From JAFGPF01 sp964500415 (lineage in GTDB: Bacteria; Chloroflexota; Dehalococcoidia; Dehalococcoidales; RBG-16-60-22): DNA of 64,000 nt. Position 1 is the first letter of the stretch. Every line of letters begins with the position of its first letter. A model generated the notes under the pieces. The model did not search any database, was not told the origin of the DNA, and worked only from the letters and a program-made list of their open reading frames with translations. This document shows positions 23,766-32,096 of this stretch, piece by piece. The position numbers and the translations under genes are program-made. The stretch covers positions 1-64,000 of the forward strand of contig CAZCOB010000005.1 in assembly GCA_964500415.1 (NCBI GenBank). The letters run 5' to 3'.

Positions 23766-24743
23766 ATGAAACGCGCCATTGAACTTATATTTGCAGTATT
23801 AAACCGTATTACGCATATGAAACGCGCCGTAGGACTTACCTTCGCCGTAATAGCCTGTATTATAGCGTTCCTCTCTATCAGAGGAACGCTGCCGTTTATA
23901 CCTATTTTCGGTTCCAGCATGGAACCCACCCTTCAATCCGGCGGCCTGCTTATAGTCGATTCTGTAGAACCCCAGGACGTTAAAGTGGGCGATATTATTG
24001 TTTACAATGTCCCTTCCATGGTCCGCGACTACTATAACTACCCACCCACGGTCGCCCACAGGGTAACGGAAATTAAGACCATACCGAGCCTTGGCTTCCG
24101 CACCAAGGGCGATAATACCGGCGAAGACCCCTTCACCATCAGGCCGCAGGACATCAGGGGAACGGTGGGCAGCCAGATACCACTCCTCGGACTGCCGCTC
24201 CTGTTCTTCCAGAGCCAGCAGGGCATGATATTCGTTATTGTTGCCCTCGTCCTGCTCGCTTTATTCCTGTACGGCGGTGAGATAGCTCGCGGTGGCAGCC
24301 TGGTGCACCGGGGTATATTCGCCCCCGTCATCAACGAGGAAAAACGCGTCAACCGGGTGCTGACACGCAAGATAGAAACTACGGAAGAGAAAATGACCAG
24401 CACGGAACAGGCGCTGGAAAAGTTCGCCGCCGCTGTGGCGGAATACGCCCAGCACCTGTCCAGCCATACCAGTGCCATTCAGGGCCTTTCCGAAGCCTCT
24501 CAGGACCTGAAGAAGAGCGCCGCCGAGCAGAACCGCGTCCTGGCGACGCTTATGGAAAACATGGGCGAGCCTGGCAGTTTACAGAAAATCAAACCGATGA
24601 AGATAGACACGCCGGTTATTGAGCCGGAACCCGAAATTGAAAAACCGGCGCGACTGTCTCATGACGCCCCGAAAAAGGCTGTACCGGGTTGCGCCCGGAA
24701 ACGCCCGCCTGCCAAAGAGGAAATCCCAGGCCGGTCCCGCTAG
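23766..24743 (+). CDS. SipW-type (Ser/His) signal peptidase I with cytoplasmic coiled-coil tail
   Basis: A 325-residue membrane protease. The catalytic serine is Ser51 in FGSSMEPTL and the general base is His98 in VAHRVTE, where bacterial LepB has Lys; this Ser/His arrangement marks the SipW/ER/archaeal type. Membrane segments lie at about 20-40 and 160-180. The last 140 residues are a charged coiled coil not found in SipW, presumably cytoplasmic. Bases 23766-23816 and 23817-23867 are a diverged tandem duplication (MKRAIEL... and MKRAVGL...). It closes the operon of its likely substrates and converges with the phage-like genes. Confidence 0.85.
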   Translation: MKRAIELIFAVLNRITHMKRAVGLTFAVIACIIAFLSIRGTLPFIPIFGSSMEPTLQSGGLLIVDSVEPQDVKVGDIIVYNVPSMVRDYYNYPPTVAHRVTEIKTIPSLGFRTKGDNTGEDPFTIRPQDIRGTVGSQIPLLGLPLLFFQSQQGMIFVIVALVLLALFLYGGEIARGGSLVHRGIFAPVINEEKRVNRVLTRKIETTEEKMTSTEQALEKFAAAVAEYAQHLSSHTSAIQGLSEASQDLKKSAAEQNRVLATLMENMGEPGSLQKIKPMKIDTPVIEPEPEIEKPARLSHDAPKKAVPGCARKRPPAKEEIPGRSR

Positions 24744-24952
24744 GTATACACCGCCACGACCACCGCATCCCTGGGACTGTGCTCATCGAAGAATATCATC
24801 GCCACCCTGCGCCCGGTAATCATTTCCGCCGACGCTATATTCCTGGCTACGGCTACGTCCTCCAGGTATACCTTGTAGCTGCCGGCGAGCCTGACCGTGG
24901 CGGTATAGTTGCCGGAGTTGAAGCTCTTTAGCTCACCTTTCCTCAGCCTCAT
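24740..24952 (-). CDS. Small protein at the end of the capsid operon
   Basis: A 70-residue protein starting MRLRKGELKSFNSGNYTATV, beta-rich by eye, with a GGAGG ribosome binding site. I do not recognise it. A short gene after the tail-hub-like gene is common in phage tail modules. Its stop overlaps the stop of the convergent signal peptidase gene by 4 bases. Confidence 0.65.
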   Translation of the reverse strand: MRLRKGELKSFNSGNYTATVRLAGSYKVYLEDVAVARNIASAEMITGRRVAMIFFDEHSPRDAVVVAVYT

Positions 24953-24977
24953 CTCTCGTGCCTCCTTTGACCCTTGC

Positions 24978-26975
24978 CTACACTGCTCCCAGGCTCAACC
25001 GCTGGCTATAATCCCCCCGCAGCGTGTTATAAATTAAAACGAGCCCCAGCACCCTTTTCTTCTCGGCATCGAGCCCTGCGCGTGCGTCCGTCACTTCAAC
25101 AACGTCATAGAGCTGCTGTCCGCAGTTCGCCGGGACGGTAATTTCGCCTCCGCCCGCTTCTATCTCCGCCTGCCTTAAATAAGCCTGGCCCCGCTGCTGC
25201 GCCTCGGTCACCGTACCGATACTCCTGTCCTCGACCTGCGCCAGGCGTTTGTAGAGCCGGTCTATCTCCTCCCAGGCAAAGCTGTCGGCCAGAATCAAAC
25301 TACCTTCATCATCCCCCTCCACCTGTACCCAGTTTATCCGTTGAGCCCTTTTAAGGTACTTCCCCTCCCGGAGGGGATGCCCGCCGCCGTAGCTGTAGAC
25401 CGGGCTATCTGACGATAGCGGATTGACGATATACGCCGTGTTGCCTTCTATAAACAGGACATCAGGGACGAAGGATAACAGCTTCCGTACGACCTCCCGG
25501 CCCCTGTTGTCCGGGCTTACGGTGAAATCCGGGTAAAAGCCGGTCATCGCCGCCGACTGCGTTATCACTTCCAGCTTCAGACCTGCTCTGGCCAGTATTA
25601 TAGCCATTATTTCTTTAACGCTGAATTCATCGGAAGTGCGATTCCACCGGAACTGGTGCCTTGCCCGCCAGTCGTTCAACGCTGCCCACCCGTCCTGGGC
25701 ATTTATCGTCAGGCTCGCTTTTCCGCCCGAGCTTCTATGCTCCCAGGATTCTATACAGTAGCTCTGGCCCGCGCTGCATTCGTTCCCGGCGGACGTTACG
25801 TAGCCGGGGCCGAACTCCAGCTGGCAGCCGATATCCATTACCGCCAGGTCACCTTCACCCGGCGCAGCGTACCTGCCGTCGTCATTCCTCAACTCCACCG
25901 TCAAACCGCCCGAATTCTCCCCGCATTCCTGTTTTACCTGTATAACGTCCGCCGTCAGGTCCAGGCTCTGTACGGACATCGAAGCCCTCCAGACGCCGTC
26001 GGGACACGTTAGCCAGCCATAGTCGCCATGGTGCGCCATGGCCAGCCCGTACTCCGATGACAGGTTAAAAGGCCCTGGCTCACGCCACAGCCCTTCAATA
26101 AAATGGGTATCGGGCATGGAATTCGACCGGAAAGGCCGACTGTACGCTTCGGTACCGGAAAATTTCTCGATGAAGAAACAGCGGTAAACATCCGTTTTAT
26201 CGAGGTAAGGCTGGCGGTATTCGAAATCCCCGCCCGCTGACGCCGAAGCCAGTTCTTGCAGCGCCGACCATTCTCCGGCGGCAACATCGCCGCCGTCCCC
26301 GTAAACCAAGCTCCACAGTTTGAAATTTTCCGCCGTGTCTTTGCCGGTAACCAATAAATTCCAATCGCTGCCGTAAATACCGGCGACCCCGGATAAATCG
26401 CTGGTGGTCTTGTCCCAGGCCGCTTTCGACTGCCACTGGCCGCCGACATTCTTCTTGACGTACAGCGTCGCCTGGTCGGCGAAGAAGATAGCCAGATCGC
26501 CGTTGGGCTTATATGCCGCCGCCAGGCCGTAGCTAGCCGTGGTAGGCGCATAGTCGATTAACTCTGGATTCCCCCAGTTTACGCCGTAGTCCGTGCTCTT
26601 GATACGCCTGATTTCCCGGTTGGTCTTTATCCAGAATACGGAGACCTCCACCCCCAGCGAAGCCGCCCCAACCACCACGGCATTGTACTGTCCGGTATAA
26701 ACCCACTGGCTGAAATCGCTCCCCGGTCCGGGACTGCCGACCCTCTGGCGGTAGAGCTTCCGCGAATCGGCGGGCGGGGTTATCTTGGCCCTGATGAGAG
26801 AGCCGTCGCCGGGCATGGTCATGGCGTGGTAGTAATCGTCCTCTGAGCCGTCATAAAACCTGGCCCAGTCCAGCCTGACCACTCCGGCAATCTTATTGAC
26901 GGCCTCGACCTTAACGTAAGGTATCGCTGCTTCCTGCTGTTGTGCCGCTAACAGTGTCGCTGTCAGTTCACGCAT
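24978..26975 (-). CDS. Phage tail/baseplate-like protein with beta-propeller-like segment
   Basis: A 665-residue protein. The N-terminal half contains Asp-box-like repeats (STDYGVNWGNPELI) of the sialidase/BNR beta-propeller type. The C-terminal half (about 330-665) resembles phage tail hub proteins in its run of short beta strands and the late SIGTVTEAQQRGQAYLRQAE, INWVQVEG and VVEVTDARAGLD segments seen in hub or late-control proteins. It has no signal peptide, as expected of a structural particle protein. The call as a receptor-binding or hub component is by position and architecture only. Confidence 0.6.
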   Translation of the reverse strand: MRELTATLLAAQQQEAAIPYVKVEAVNKIAGVVRLDWARFYDGSEDDYYHAMTMPGDGSLIRAKITPPADSRKLYRQRVGSPGPGSDFSQWVYTGQYNAVVVGAASLGVEVSVFWIKTNREIRRIKSTDYGVNWGNPELIDYAPTTASYGLAAAYKPNGDLAIFFADQATLYVKKNVGGQWQSKAAWDKTTSDLSGVAGIYGSDWNLLVTGKDTAENFKLWSLVYGDGGDVAAGEWSALQELASASAGGDFEYRQPYLDKTDVYRCFFIEKFSGTEAYSRPFRSNSMPDTHFIEGLWREPGPFNLSSEYGLAMAHHGDYGWLTCPDGVWRASMSVQSLDLTADVIQVKQECGENSGGLTVELRNDDGRYAAPGEGDLAVMDIGCQLEFGPGYVTSAGNECSAGQSYCIESWEHRSSGGKASLTINAQDGWAALNDWRARHQFRWNRTSDEFSVKEIMAIILARAGLKLEVITQSAAMTGFYPDFTVSPDNRGREVVRKLLSFVPDVLFIEGNTAYIVNPLSSDSPVYSYGGGHPLREGKYLKRAQRINWVQVEGDDEGSLILADSFAWEEIDRLYKRLAQVEDRSIGTVTEAQQRGQAYLRQAEIEAGGGEITVPANCGQQLYDVVEVTDARAGLDAEKKRVLGLVLIYNTLRGDYSQRLSLGAV

Positions 26976-26979
26976 CGTT

Positions 26980-27240
26980 TTATTCCTTCACCCCCGGTTC
27001 GCTTCGCTGGCCTGGTACGTATTTCGTCCCCCAGAATAAATGCCCGGCGATATAGCCCAGCGCAAACACGAGGATAAGCCAGAAAATCAGTTCCCAGAGC
27101 CAGCGTCCCAGCAGCGCTCCGAAGGCCACCAGCCCGATAATCCAGATACCTTCCAGCCTGTGCCAGGTATCCCGCAGGATATACGTCCAGGGGCGACCCC
27201 CGAGTTTTTTCCACAAGACCTTATATAAGGATTCAAACAT
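26980..27240 (-). CDS. Small membrane protein in the capsid operon
   Basis: An 86-residue protein with a basic start (MFESLYKVLWKKLGG) and two hydrophobic segments (IWIIGLVAFGALLGRW and LIFWLILVFALGYIAGHLF). It could act like a holin, but the position before the tail-hub gene and the absence of a lysin argue against a firm call. The start has GGGAGATGGT before it. The gene is 5 bases from the next one downstream in the operon. Confidence 0.65.
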   Translation of the reverse strand: MFESLYKVLWKKLGGRPWTYILRDTWHRLEGIWIIGLVAFGALLGRWLWELIFWLILVFALGYIAGHLFWGTKYVPGQRSEPGVKE

Positions 27241-27262
27241 ACCATCTCCCTGTTGCCGCCGG

Positions 27263-27898
27263 CTACTCCGGTCCGTAATCGGTCGATTTTGAGACGACGG
27301 GATAATACGGATGGTAAAGCGTGCTGGCCCTGACCCGGTTTCTCCGTCCCATTCTCCTCAGTTCCTGCCGGAAATACCTAAGCTTTCGGTTGCCCCATTC
27401 GATGAATTCCTTCGGCGTCGCCGTCCCGCCGACATTAACGCGGTTGACCGCATACACCGCCCACTCCACGGCGGCGTAGCCGCAGGCCCCGGCTGCCATC
27501 AGGTCTTCGTGCTGCGTCGGGACGGTGGAACCTTCGCCATCGAGGGTATGGAGCTTACCGTAGTATATGTAAGCATTGGAGCCGTCCGGCACTTCATCCC
27601 CGAGCATTGTCAGCGTATCGCCCCACAGCGAGAAAGGCTGATATCTCTTGGGGAACTTGTCCACCGGATATTCCACAGCCTCCACCATGACCCTGCCCGT
27701 TAAAGCGGATATATCCAGCTCTCTTGAGCCCGATGTCGTGGCTTTGGTCGCCTTCTGCTCATAAGGCACCTGCTCGGAGAACTCTTTGACGGCGTGAGTT
27801 ATGTGCCTGTCCAGCTCGTTGTCCGTCCAGCGGTAGTTCGTGTCGTCCTCGTCGCGCAGGTCACGCCTGACGATTGCTCTCATATCTGTCAGGTTCAT
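27263..27898 (-). CDS. Phage head-tail connector/adaptor-like protein
   Basis: A 211-residue protein opening MNLTDMRAIVRRDLRDEDDT and YRWTDNELDRHITHAVKEFS. This mix of a helical N-terminus with alternating acidic residues is typical of phage head-tail adaptors such as gp6-like proteins. The middle SREL...GRVMVEAVEYPVDKFP and LTMLGDEVPDGSNAYIYYGK fit the same family. It lies downstream of the capsid and decoration-type genes, the expected place. GGGAGGTAAAG precedes the start. Confidence 0.7.
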   Translation of the reverse strand: MNLTDMRAIVRRDLRDEDDTNYRWTDNELDRHITHAVKEFSEQVPYEQKATKATTSGSRELDISALTGRVMVEAVEYPVDKFPKRYQPFSLWGDTLTMLGDEVPDGSNAYIYYGKLHTLDGEGSTVPTQHEDLMAAGACGYAAVEWAVYAVNRVNVGGTATPKEFIEWGNRKLRYFRQELRRMGRRNRVRASTLYHPYYPVVSKSTDYGPE

Positions 27899-27900
27899 CT

Positions 27901-28563
27901 TTACCTCCCTTTTTCCACCATGTAACTATCCTGGATTTCCTGTGCCGTGAGCGCCCGCGCATACATGCGTAGCTCTCTTATCAGTCCATGGAAAAAACCG
28001 GTGCCGTCGCCCCTCCGGCCGATATTCCAGGAGGATGTCGTTGCCCCTAACCTCACGGGCGTTCCGGTGACACCCTGGATGTTCCCGTTGACATAGAGCC
28101 GTATAACCGGGACGACCCCATCGATGTAAACGGCGGCAACATGGTACTCCACGCCGACCGATAGCTGCATCGCGTTATATACCCCGCCATCGGACGCCCC
28201 ACCACCGGTCTCCATCTCAAGGCGCCGGGGATTGGACATGCCCGAGCCCCGGATATAGAAGCTCACCTGGCGGTGGGTATTGTCATACCATTTCGATAGA
28301 ATTACACGCGGTGTCGAGACTTCAAGGCTATCCGCTTTTACCCATGCCTCTATCGTGAAATCCTGCTGGTGGAAATTGAGGGAATCGGGATTCCCCAAGT
28401 TAATCATATCGTCAACGCCGTCGAAGTACCGCCCGCCGGTCCGCCAGGAAGCCCCGGTAACCGTGCTCAGGTACCCGCGGCCGTCCCTCGACATGAAAGA
28501 TACGCCGTCCAGCTCACGCAGTGGTAAACCGAGTGCGGGGCTATTTTTTAAAACAGAGTTCAT
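27901..28563 (-). CDS. LamG/concanavalin-like domain protein
   Basis: A 220-residue protein. From about residue 45 on it is a LamG-type jelly roll: YFDGVDDMINLGNPDSLNFH, FTIEAWVKADSLE, VSFYIRGSG, HVAAVYIDGVVPVIRLYVNG, GRRGDGTGFFHGLIRELRMY. Such domains bind sugars or proteins at surfaces and occur on phage particles as decorations. There is no signal peptide. It sits between two head genes, with 2 and 8 bases to its neighbours, so it is probably displayed on the particle. Confidence 0.78.
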   Translation of the reverse strand: MNSVLKNSPALGLPLRELDGVSFMSRDGRGYLSTVTGASWRTGGRYFDGVDDMINLGNPDSLNFHQQDFTIEAWVKADSLEVSTPRVILSKWYDNTHRQVSFYIRGSGMSNPRRLEMETGGGASDGGVYNAMQLSVGVEYHVAAVYIDGVVPVIRLYVNGNIQGVTGTPVRLGATTSSWNIGRRGDGTGFFHGLIRELRMYARALTAQEIQDSYMVEKGR

Positions 28564-28571
28564 ATTTCACC

Positions 28572-29036
28572 TCACGAAGCCGAATAGACTACCCGGACGT
28601 AGCTGGAGTTCTTAGCCTTGCCGACGGCGTTCTCCCCACCGGCACCCCCCGACTTTACCGCCAGCCTTATATCGAAGGGTATCGCGTCAAAATCGGTTAC
28701 CGACTTGAACCGCCCGCTGTAGGTATATTCCTGGTAAGCGGAAGCATCGGCAGGATAGGTCACCTCGCCGTTCAGGTCTACCCAGGTGCCGCCGCGGTTA
28801 CGCGCCTGCCACTTGAATAAAACGCTTTCGGTAGCGCCGCTCGACTTTACCGCGCACGTCAGCCCGAACTCGTACTCCAGTACCTCGCCCAGTGCCGGCG
28901 GCGCAATCGTCACGCTTTCTACCTCTTCGTAGTCGTCGGTGGTCGTCGTATGCTCGGCGCTCCACTGCACGCCGTCTAAGGTTAAATTACCCCTCGCAAA
29001 AGGATGTTCCAGGTGTTCGATGACTGCCATTACCAT
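28572..29036 (-). CDS. Putative capsid decoration or adaptor protein
   Basis: A 154-residue beta-rich protein directly after the major capsid gene. Segments such as EYEFGLTCAVKSSGATESVL and FKWQARNRGGTWVDLNGEV suggest an immunoglobulin-like or jelly-roll sandwich. I do not recognise a named family. The position and composition fit a head decoration protein. GGGAGGT precedes the ATG at 29036. Confidence 0.6.
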   Translation of the reverse strand: MVMAVIEHLEHPFARGNLTLDGVQWSAEHTTTTDDYEEVESVTIAPPALGEVLEYEFGLTCAVKSSGATESVLFKWQARNRGGTWVDLNGEVTYPADASAYQEYTYSGRFKSVTDFDAIPFDIRLAVKSGGAGGENAVGKAKNSSYVRVVYSAS

Positions 29037-29052
29037 AACTTACCTCCCTTAA

Positions 29053-29073
29053 GGGGGAGGATATACCTCCCCC
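29053..29073 (-). promoter_or_regulatory. Stable hairpin downstream of the major capsid gene
   Basis: GGGGGAGG (29053-29060) pairs perfectly with CCTCCCCC (29066-29073). On the minus strand it stands between the capsid gene and the decoration-like gene, with no T-tract. It could protect the 3' end of a capsid mRNA or reduce read-through, giving extra capsid protein. Confidence 0.45.
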
Positions 29074-29097
29074 TCTTTCTCTACATTATGTAAAGAT

Positions 29098-30021
29098 TTA
29101 GTCCTTCACTCCGATTAGCGCCGCCGCCTTGACGCTCGAGAACAGTGCCAGCGATACGTACCACTTGACCCTGGTCCGCGAGGCATCTTTGTTCTCCAGT
29201 GACCCTACCGGTTCGGCTTGCAGGTGCCCCGGGCTGGTCAGCCCGCAGAGGGCCCCCTCCCCGAACTGCACGGCGTATATCGTGGAGCAGGTGCCGCCGG
29301 TTGTGGTTGTCTCGACGCTGCCGCTGACGACATGCGTGTCCAGAATCCAGTCGTTCGTGCCTATGGGCACGCCGTCCCAGAGCTGGACGAAGTTGCCCCA
29401 CTTGTCCCGGTCGGTCTCGGACATAACTCCGCCGGCCGCCCTCACCAGGGCGTTTATCTTACGCCGTGAGCGTCGGCTCATCAGGAGCATGTCGGGCTTA
29501 CCGCCCTTGACGACGTCGATAAGCTCATCGAGCTTGTTCAACGTCAGCGTAGCGCCGGTAGCACTCATGGCGATTACCTGGTCGCCGGCGCTTTCGGTGT
29601 CGACAAGCATTCTCAGGCCGTCGAACTGCTTGGAATTTGTTCCGGAATCCCCGTAGATAAAGTTCTCCTCGAACTTGTCCCTGAGTGCCTTGGCTTTCAA
29701 CTCGATGACCGCCGCTTCCAGGTCCTGGATGTTACTGCGGGTGGACTTGAGAAAGTTGTCCACGTCGGCGTCGCCGCCCATAATTTTGAGGTTAGCCGTT
29801 ATCTGTTCGAATTCCGGTGTTGATTCCGTCCACTCATCGCCGACATCGTAAAAGTCGATGTTGGGCAGGGTCTTCTCCTGATTATACGTCAGACCGTTGC
29901 CGACGATTTCGATAAAGGGTAGTCTCTGGAGCACCGGCGAGTCCTTGACGATGGTCTCCACTACCCCCTGTAGCAGCATATCGTTGGATAGCTTGGCTGC
30001 CTCTTCTAAAGTCATTGCCAT
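29098..30021 (-). CDS. Phage-type major capsid protein (HK97-fold family)
   Basis: A 307-residue protein. The N-terminus (AMTLEEAAKLSNDMLLQGVV, ETIVKDSPVLQRLPF) and the later GDEWTESTPEFEQI, LMSRRSRRKINALVRAAGG and WDGVPIGTNDWIL match the pattern of HK97-fold capsid proteins of about this size that lack a prohead-cleaved delta domain. A separate scaffold-like gene lies just upstream, consistent with this. Base composition is like that of host genes. The final segment, RVKWYVSLALFSSVKAAALI, is typical of the end of such proteins. Confidence 0.85.
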   Translation of the reverse strand: MAMTLEEAAKLSNDMLLQGVVETIVKDSPVLQRLPFIEIVGNGLTYNQEKTLPNIDFYDVGDEWTESTPEFEQITANLKIMGGDADVDNFLKSTRSNIQDLEAAVIELKAKALRDKFEENFIYGDSGTNSKQFDGLRMLVDTESAGDQVIAMSATGATLTLNKLDELIDVVKGGKPDMLLMSRRSRRKINALVRAAGGVMSETDRDKWGNFVQLWDGVPIGTNDWILDTHVVSGSVETTTTGGTCSTIYAVQFGEGALCGLTSPGHLQAEPVGSLENKDASRTRVKWYVSLALFSSVKAAALIGVKD

Positions 30022-30074
30022 TTTACTTTTTTCCTCCCGTATTTAATTTATTTTTTATCATTCCCTCTTCTCTT

Positions 30075-30152
30075 GTCATTGCGAGCGAAGCGAAGCAATC
30101 CGTTCGCCCTTCTCCCTCACCTGTCATTCCGGCGCAGGCCGGAATCCAGCCG
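30075..30152. repeat. Families D and C repeats between capsid and scaffold genes
   Basis: TGTCATTGCGAGCGAAGCGA (family D, about 30075-30103) and TGTCATTCCGGCGCAGGCCG (family C, 30121-30152) lie within the capsid operon. Their presence here shows that the repeats have colonised the phage-derived region too, so that region has been in the genome for some time. Confidence 0.8.
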
Positions 30153-30177
30153 TGAGGGGGGAGCCGGCTCATTCACC

Positions 30178-30672
30178 TCAGGAAGAAGAACCCCCTATCG
30201 CGTACTGTATCTTCTCCCGCGCCGAGAGTGACGACAGGTCGATGAGTGCCCGTGGCGGGGCTCCGGCCGGTACTCTCGTCCTGGCCGCCTCCGCCTCTAT
30301 TTCCTGCCTGACCCTTTCCATCAGTGCACGGGCATTTTTCAGTGATTCGTTCACTTCCTCGATGTTCTCCCCGGTAATCAGCTCGGCCAGTACGCCGGGA
30401 TTCGCTTGCACCACCAGTTCCTTGTAAGCGGCTACTGCCTGCGGCAATGCCTTGCCGAGTTCGTCCAGCACCCGCTTTGCCTCGTCCAGGGACTGGTTCA
30501 GGTCATTTATTTCGCTGTCTTTAGCCCCTAGTGCCCGCTCCAGCCTCGCAATGGTTTCCTCGCGGGACTTAAGCTCGCGTGTAAGCGATTCATTCTCCTC
30601 TTTGAGGTCGTCGAGTTCACCCCCATCTGCCACGTTCGCTGCGTTGTTATCCTTTTCTTTTTCCGTAACCAT
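30178..30672 (-). CDS. Scaffold-like coiled-coil protein
   Basis: A 164-residue, mostly helical acidic protein. A long coiled coil covers about residues 18-75 (DDLKEENESLTRELKSREET, then LERALGAKDSEINDLNQSL). The C-terminus ends LSAREKIQYAIGGSSS. Position between portal and capsid genes plus coiled-coil composition fits a head scaffolding protein. No protease motif is seen. The start is ATG 30672 with AGGAGG before it. Confidence 0.75.
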   Translation of the reverse strand: MVTEKEKDNNAANVADGGELDDLKEENESLTRELKSREETIARLERALGAKDSEINDLNQSLDEAKRVLDELGKALPQAVAAYKELVVQANPGVLAELITGENIEEVNESLKNARALMERVRQEIEAEAARTRVPAGAPPRALIDLSSLSAREKIQYAIGGSSS

Positions 30673-30684
30673 CACTCCTCCTGA

Positions 30685-32070
30685 TTACTCCTCAATGCCT
30701 TCCGCCCGGGACGGTAAATCTCCCTCTCTCGCGCCGCTCCTTCCGGATTTGGCATTAAGCTCTTTATTCATCTTGAGAATAGACTCCCTTTCTTCCAGCC
30801 ACTGCTGGAACTCCTGGTCGGTGTCGCGTACGCCGACTTCCTCCATGGCTGTCCGGCGTGAGTGTATTCCCGCCTGCACCATGACCTGCTCACTGCTTAC
30901 CTTTCTCTCCATGTCCTTGGGCAGCACCGGACCCCACACCACCCTCAGGATGTTCTCCCCGTAGTCCTCGCCCTGATATTGCTTGAGCAGCCTGAGAATC
31001 ATTTCGTTGCGCCGGTTGTACACCGCCGTCCTGATGATTCTTTTTCTCCTGACTTTTTGTAAAAGCGGTTGCAGTTCTATTTCCAGCGCCACGCCGGACA
31101 TGTCCCTTTCGATACCTCCGAAGGCCGACCGCGGCGACTCCGACAGGTCGTGCAGGGTGCGGTATATCAGGTCTATATAATTAATATGTAAGTTGACGCC
31201 GCCCCCCTGCAGCAGGTCGAGCAGGTAAGCCTTGGCGTCCTCCGGGATGTTCCACACCGCCCCCGGTCTGATGGCGATATCCTCGGACTCCTCCACGTTC
31301 TCCAGCACCGCGATGGGGTTCCCGGATAGCTCCAGTATCCGCGATAGCTGGCTCATGGCGCGGTTCAACTCCCGCTGGCCCTCCATTATCTGCTGCAAAT
31401 CGGAAACTCCCCAGAATTTCTTGGGTTCGCGCAGGTTGGGAAAGACGATAAACGGGATAAATCCGTAGGGATTGGGCTTGACCTCCAGCAGAGCATTGTC
31501 CAGGTACAGCTCGAAGTCACGGTCTGTCCACATTTCGACGATGACCGCCGTTTTCTTCGGCGGCTTTACCCCGTAAATAAGCTCCACCTCCTCGGAGGAT
31601 AGACTGTATCTAGAAGCTACCCGCCATACCCGGGAGATATCGTCCCCGGAGCTCCAGGCGTAAATGCCCTGTATATCTGGCGCCGTTACCCTGATCTTCT
31701 TCTCAGCGGCGTCCCAGGTTACCTTGTAGCACGCGTCGCCCAGCACGGCGCAGTCGATTTCCGTCTCCAGGTCGAGTTGCTCCAGATAATTGTCCGTGTA
31801 TACTTTATAGAGGGCTGCCTCGGCCTTCGCCGCCCCGGCTCTCGCCTCGTCGGAGCCGTCGAAAGATTCGACGGCGAAGTTAATACTGGTCATTAAATAC
31901 GATGTTATTTTCTCCACGAAGATTCTGGCATAGTTGAAAATCAGGCGTCTCTCGCCTCGTCTTTCTCTCCCCTCCCACTGTTGACCGTTGTAAAAATCGA
32001 GGAATTCTTTGTAGCCTTTTAGCCTTTCCAGGTCGAGACGGGCTAACTGTGCCGGTACTGTCTCATTCAT
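30685..32070 (-). CDS. Phage portal protein
   Basis: A 461-residue protein that forms the ring through which DNA enters and leaves the head. Family features include an N-terminal YKEFLDFYNGQQWEG, RRLIFNYARIFVEKITSYL, a core with PNPYGFIPFIVFPNLREPKK, and SDLQQIMEGQRELNRAMSQL followed by a long helical stem. It is full length and free of frame disruptions. It follows the HTH regulator by 26 bases and precedes the scaffold gene by 12. Confidence 0.88.
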   Translation of the reverse strand: MNETVPAQLARLDLERLKGYKEFLDFYNGQQWEGRERRGERRLIFNYARIFVEKITSYLMTSINFAVESFDGSDEARAGAAKAEAALYKVYTDNYLEQLDLETEIDCAVLGDACYKVTWDAAEKKIRVTAPDIQGIYAWSSGDDISRVWRVASRYSLSSEEVELIYGVKPPKKTAVIVEMWTDRDFELYLDNALLEVKPNPYGFIPFIVFPNLREPKKFWGVSDLQQIMEGQRELNRAMSQLSRILELSGNPIAVLENVEESEDIAIRPGAVWNIPEDAKAYLLDLLQGGGVNLHINYIDLIYRTLHDLSESPRSAFGGIERDMSGVALEIELQPLLQKVRRKRIIRTAVYNRRNEMILRLLKQYQGEDYGENILRVVWGPVLPKDMERKVSSEQVMVQAGIHSRRTAMEEVGVRDTDQEFQQWLEERESILKMNKELNAKSGRSGAREGDLPSRAEGIEE

Positions 32071-32096
32071 TGGTGTCTCGCTCTCCTTTATTGGAC

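Noticed and set aside
26963..27214. 83-residue frame overlapping the small membrane protein
   Set aside because: Alternative frame of 26980-27240, with no ribosome binding site and no hydrophobic pattern.
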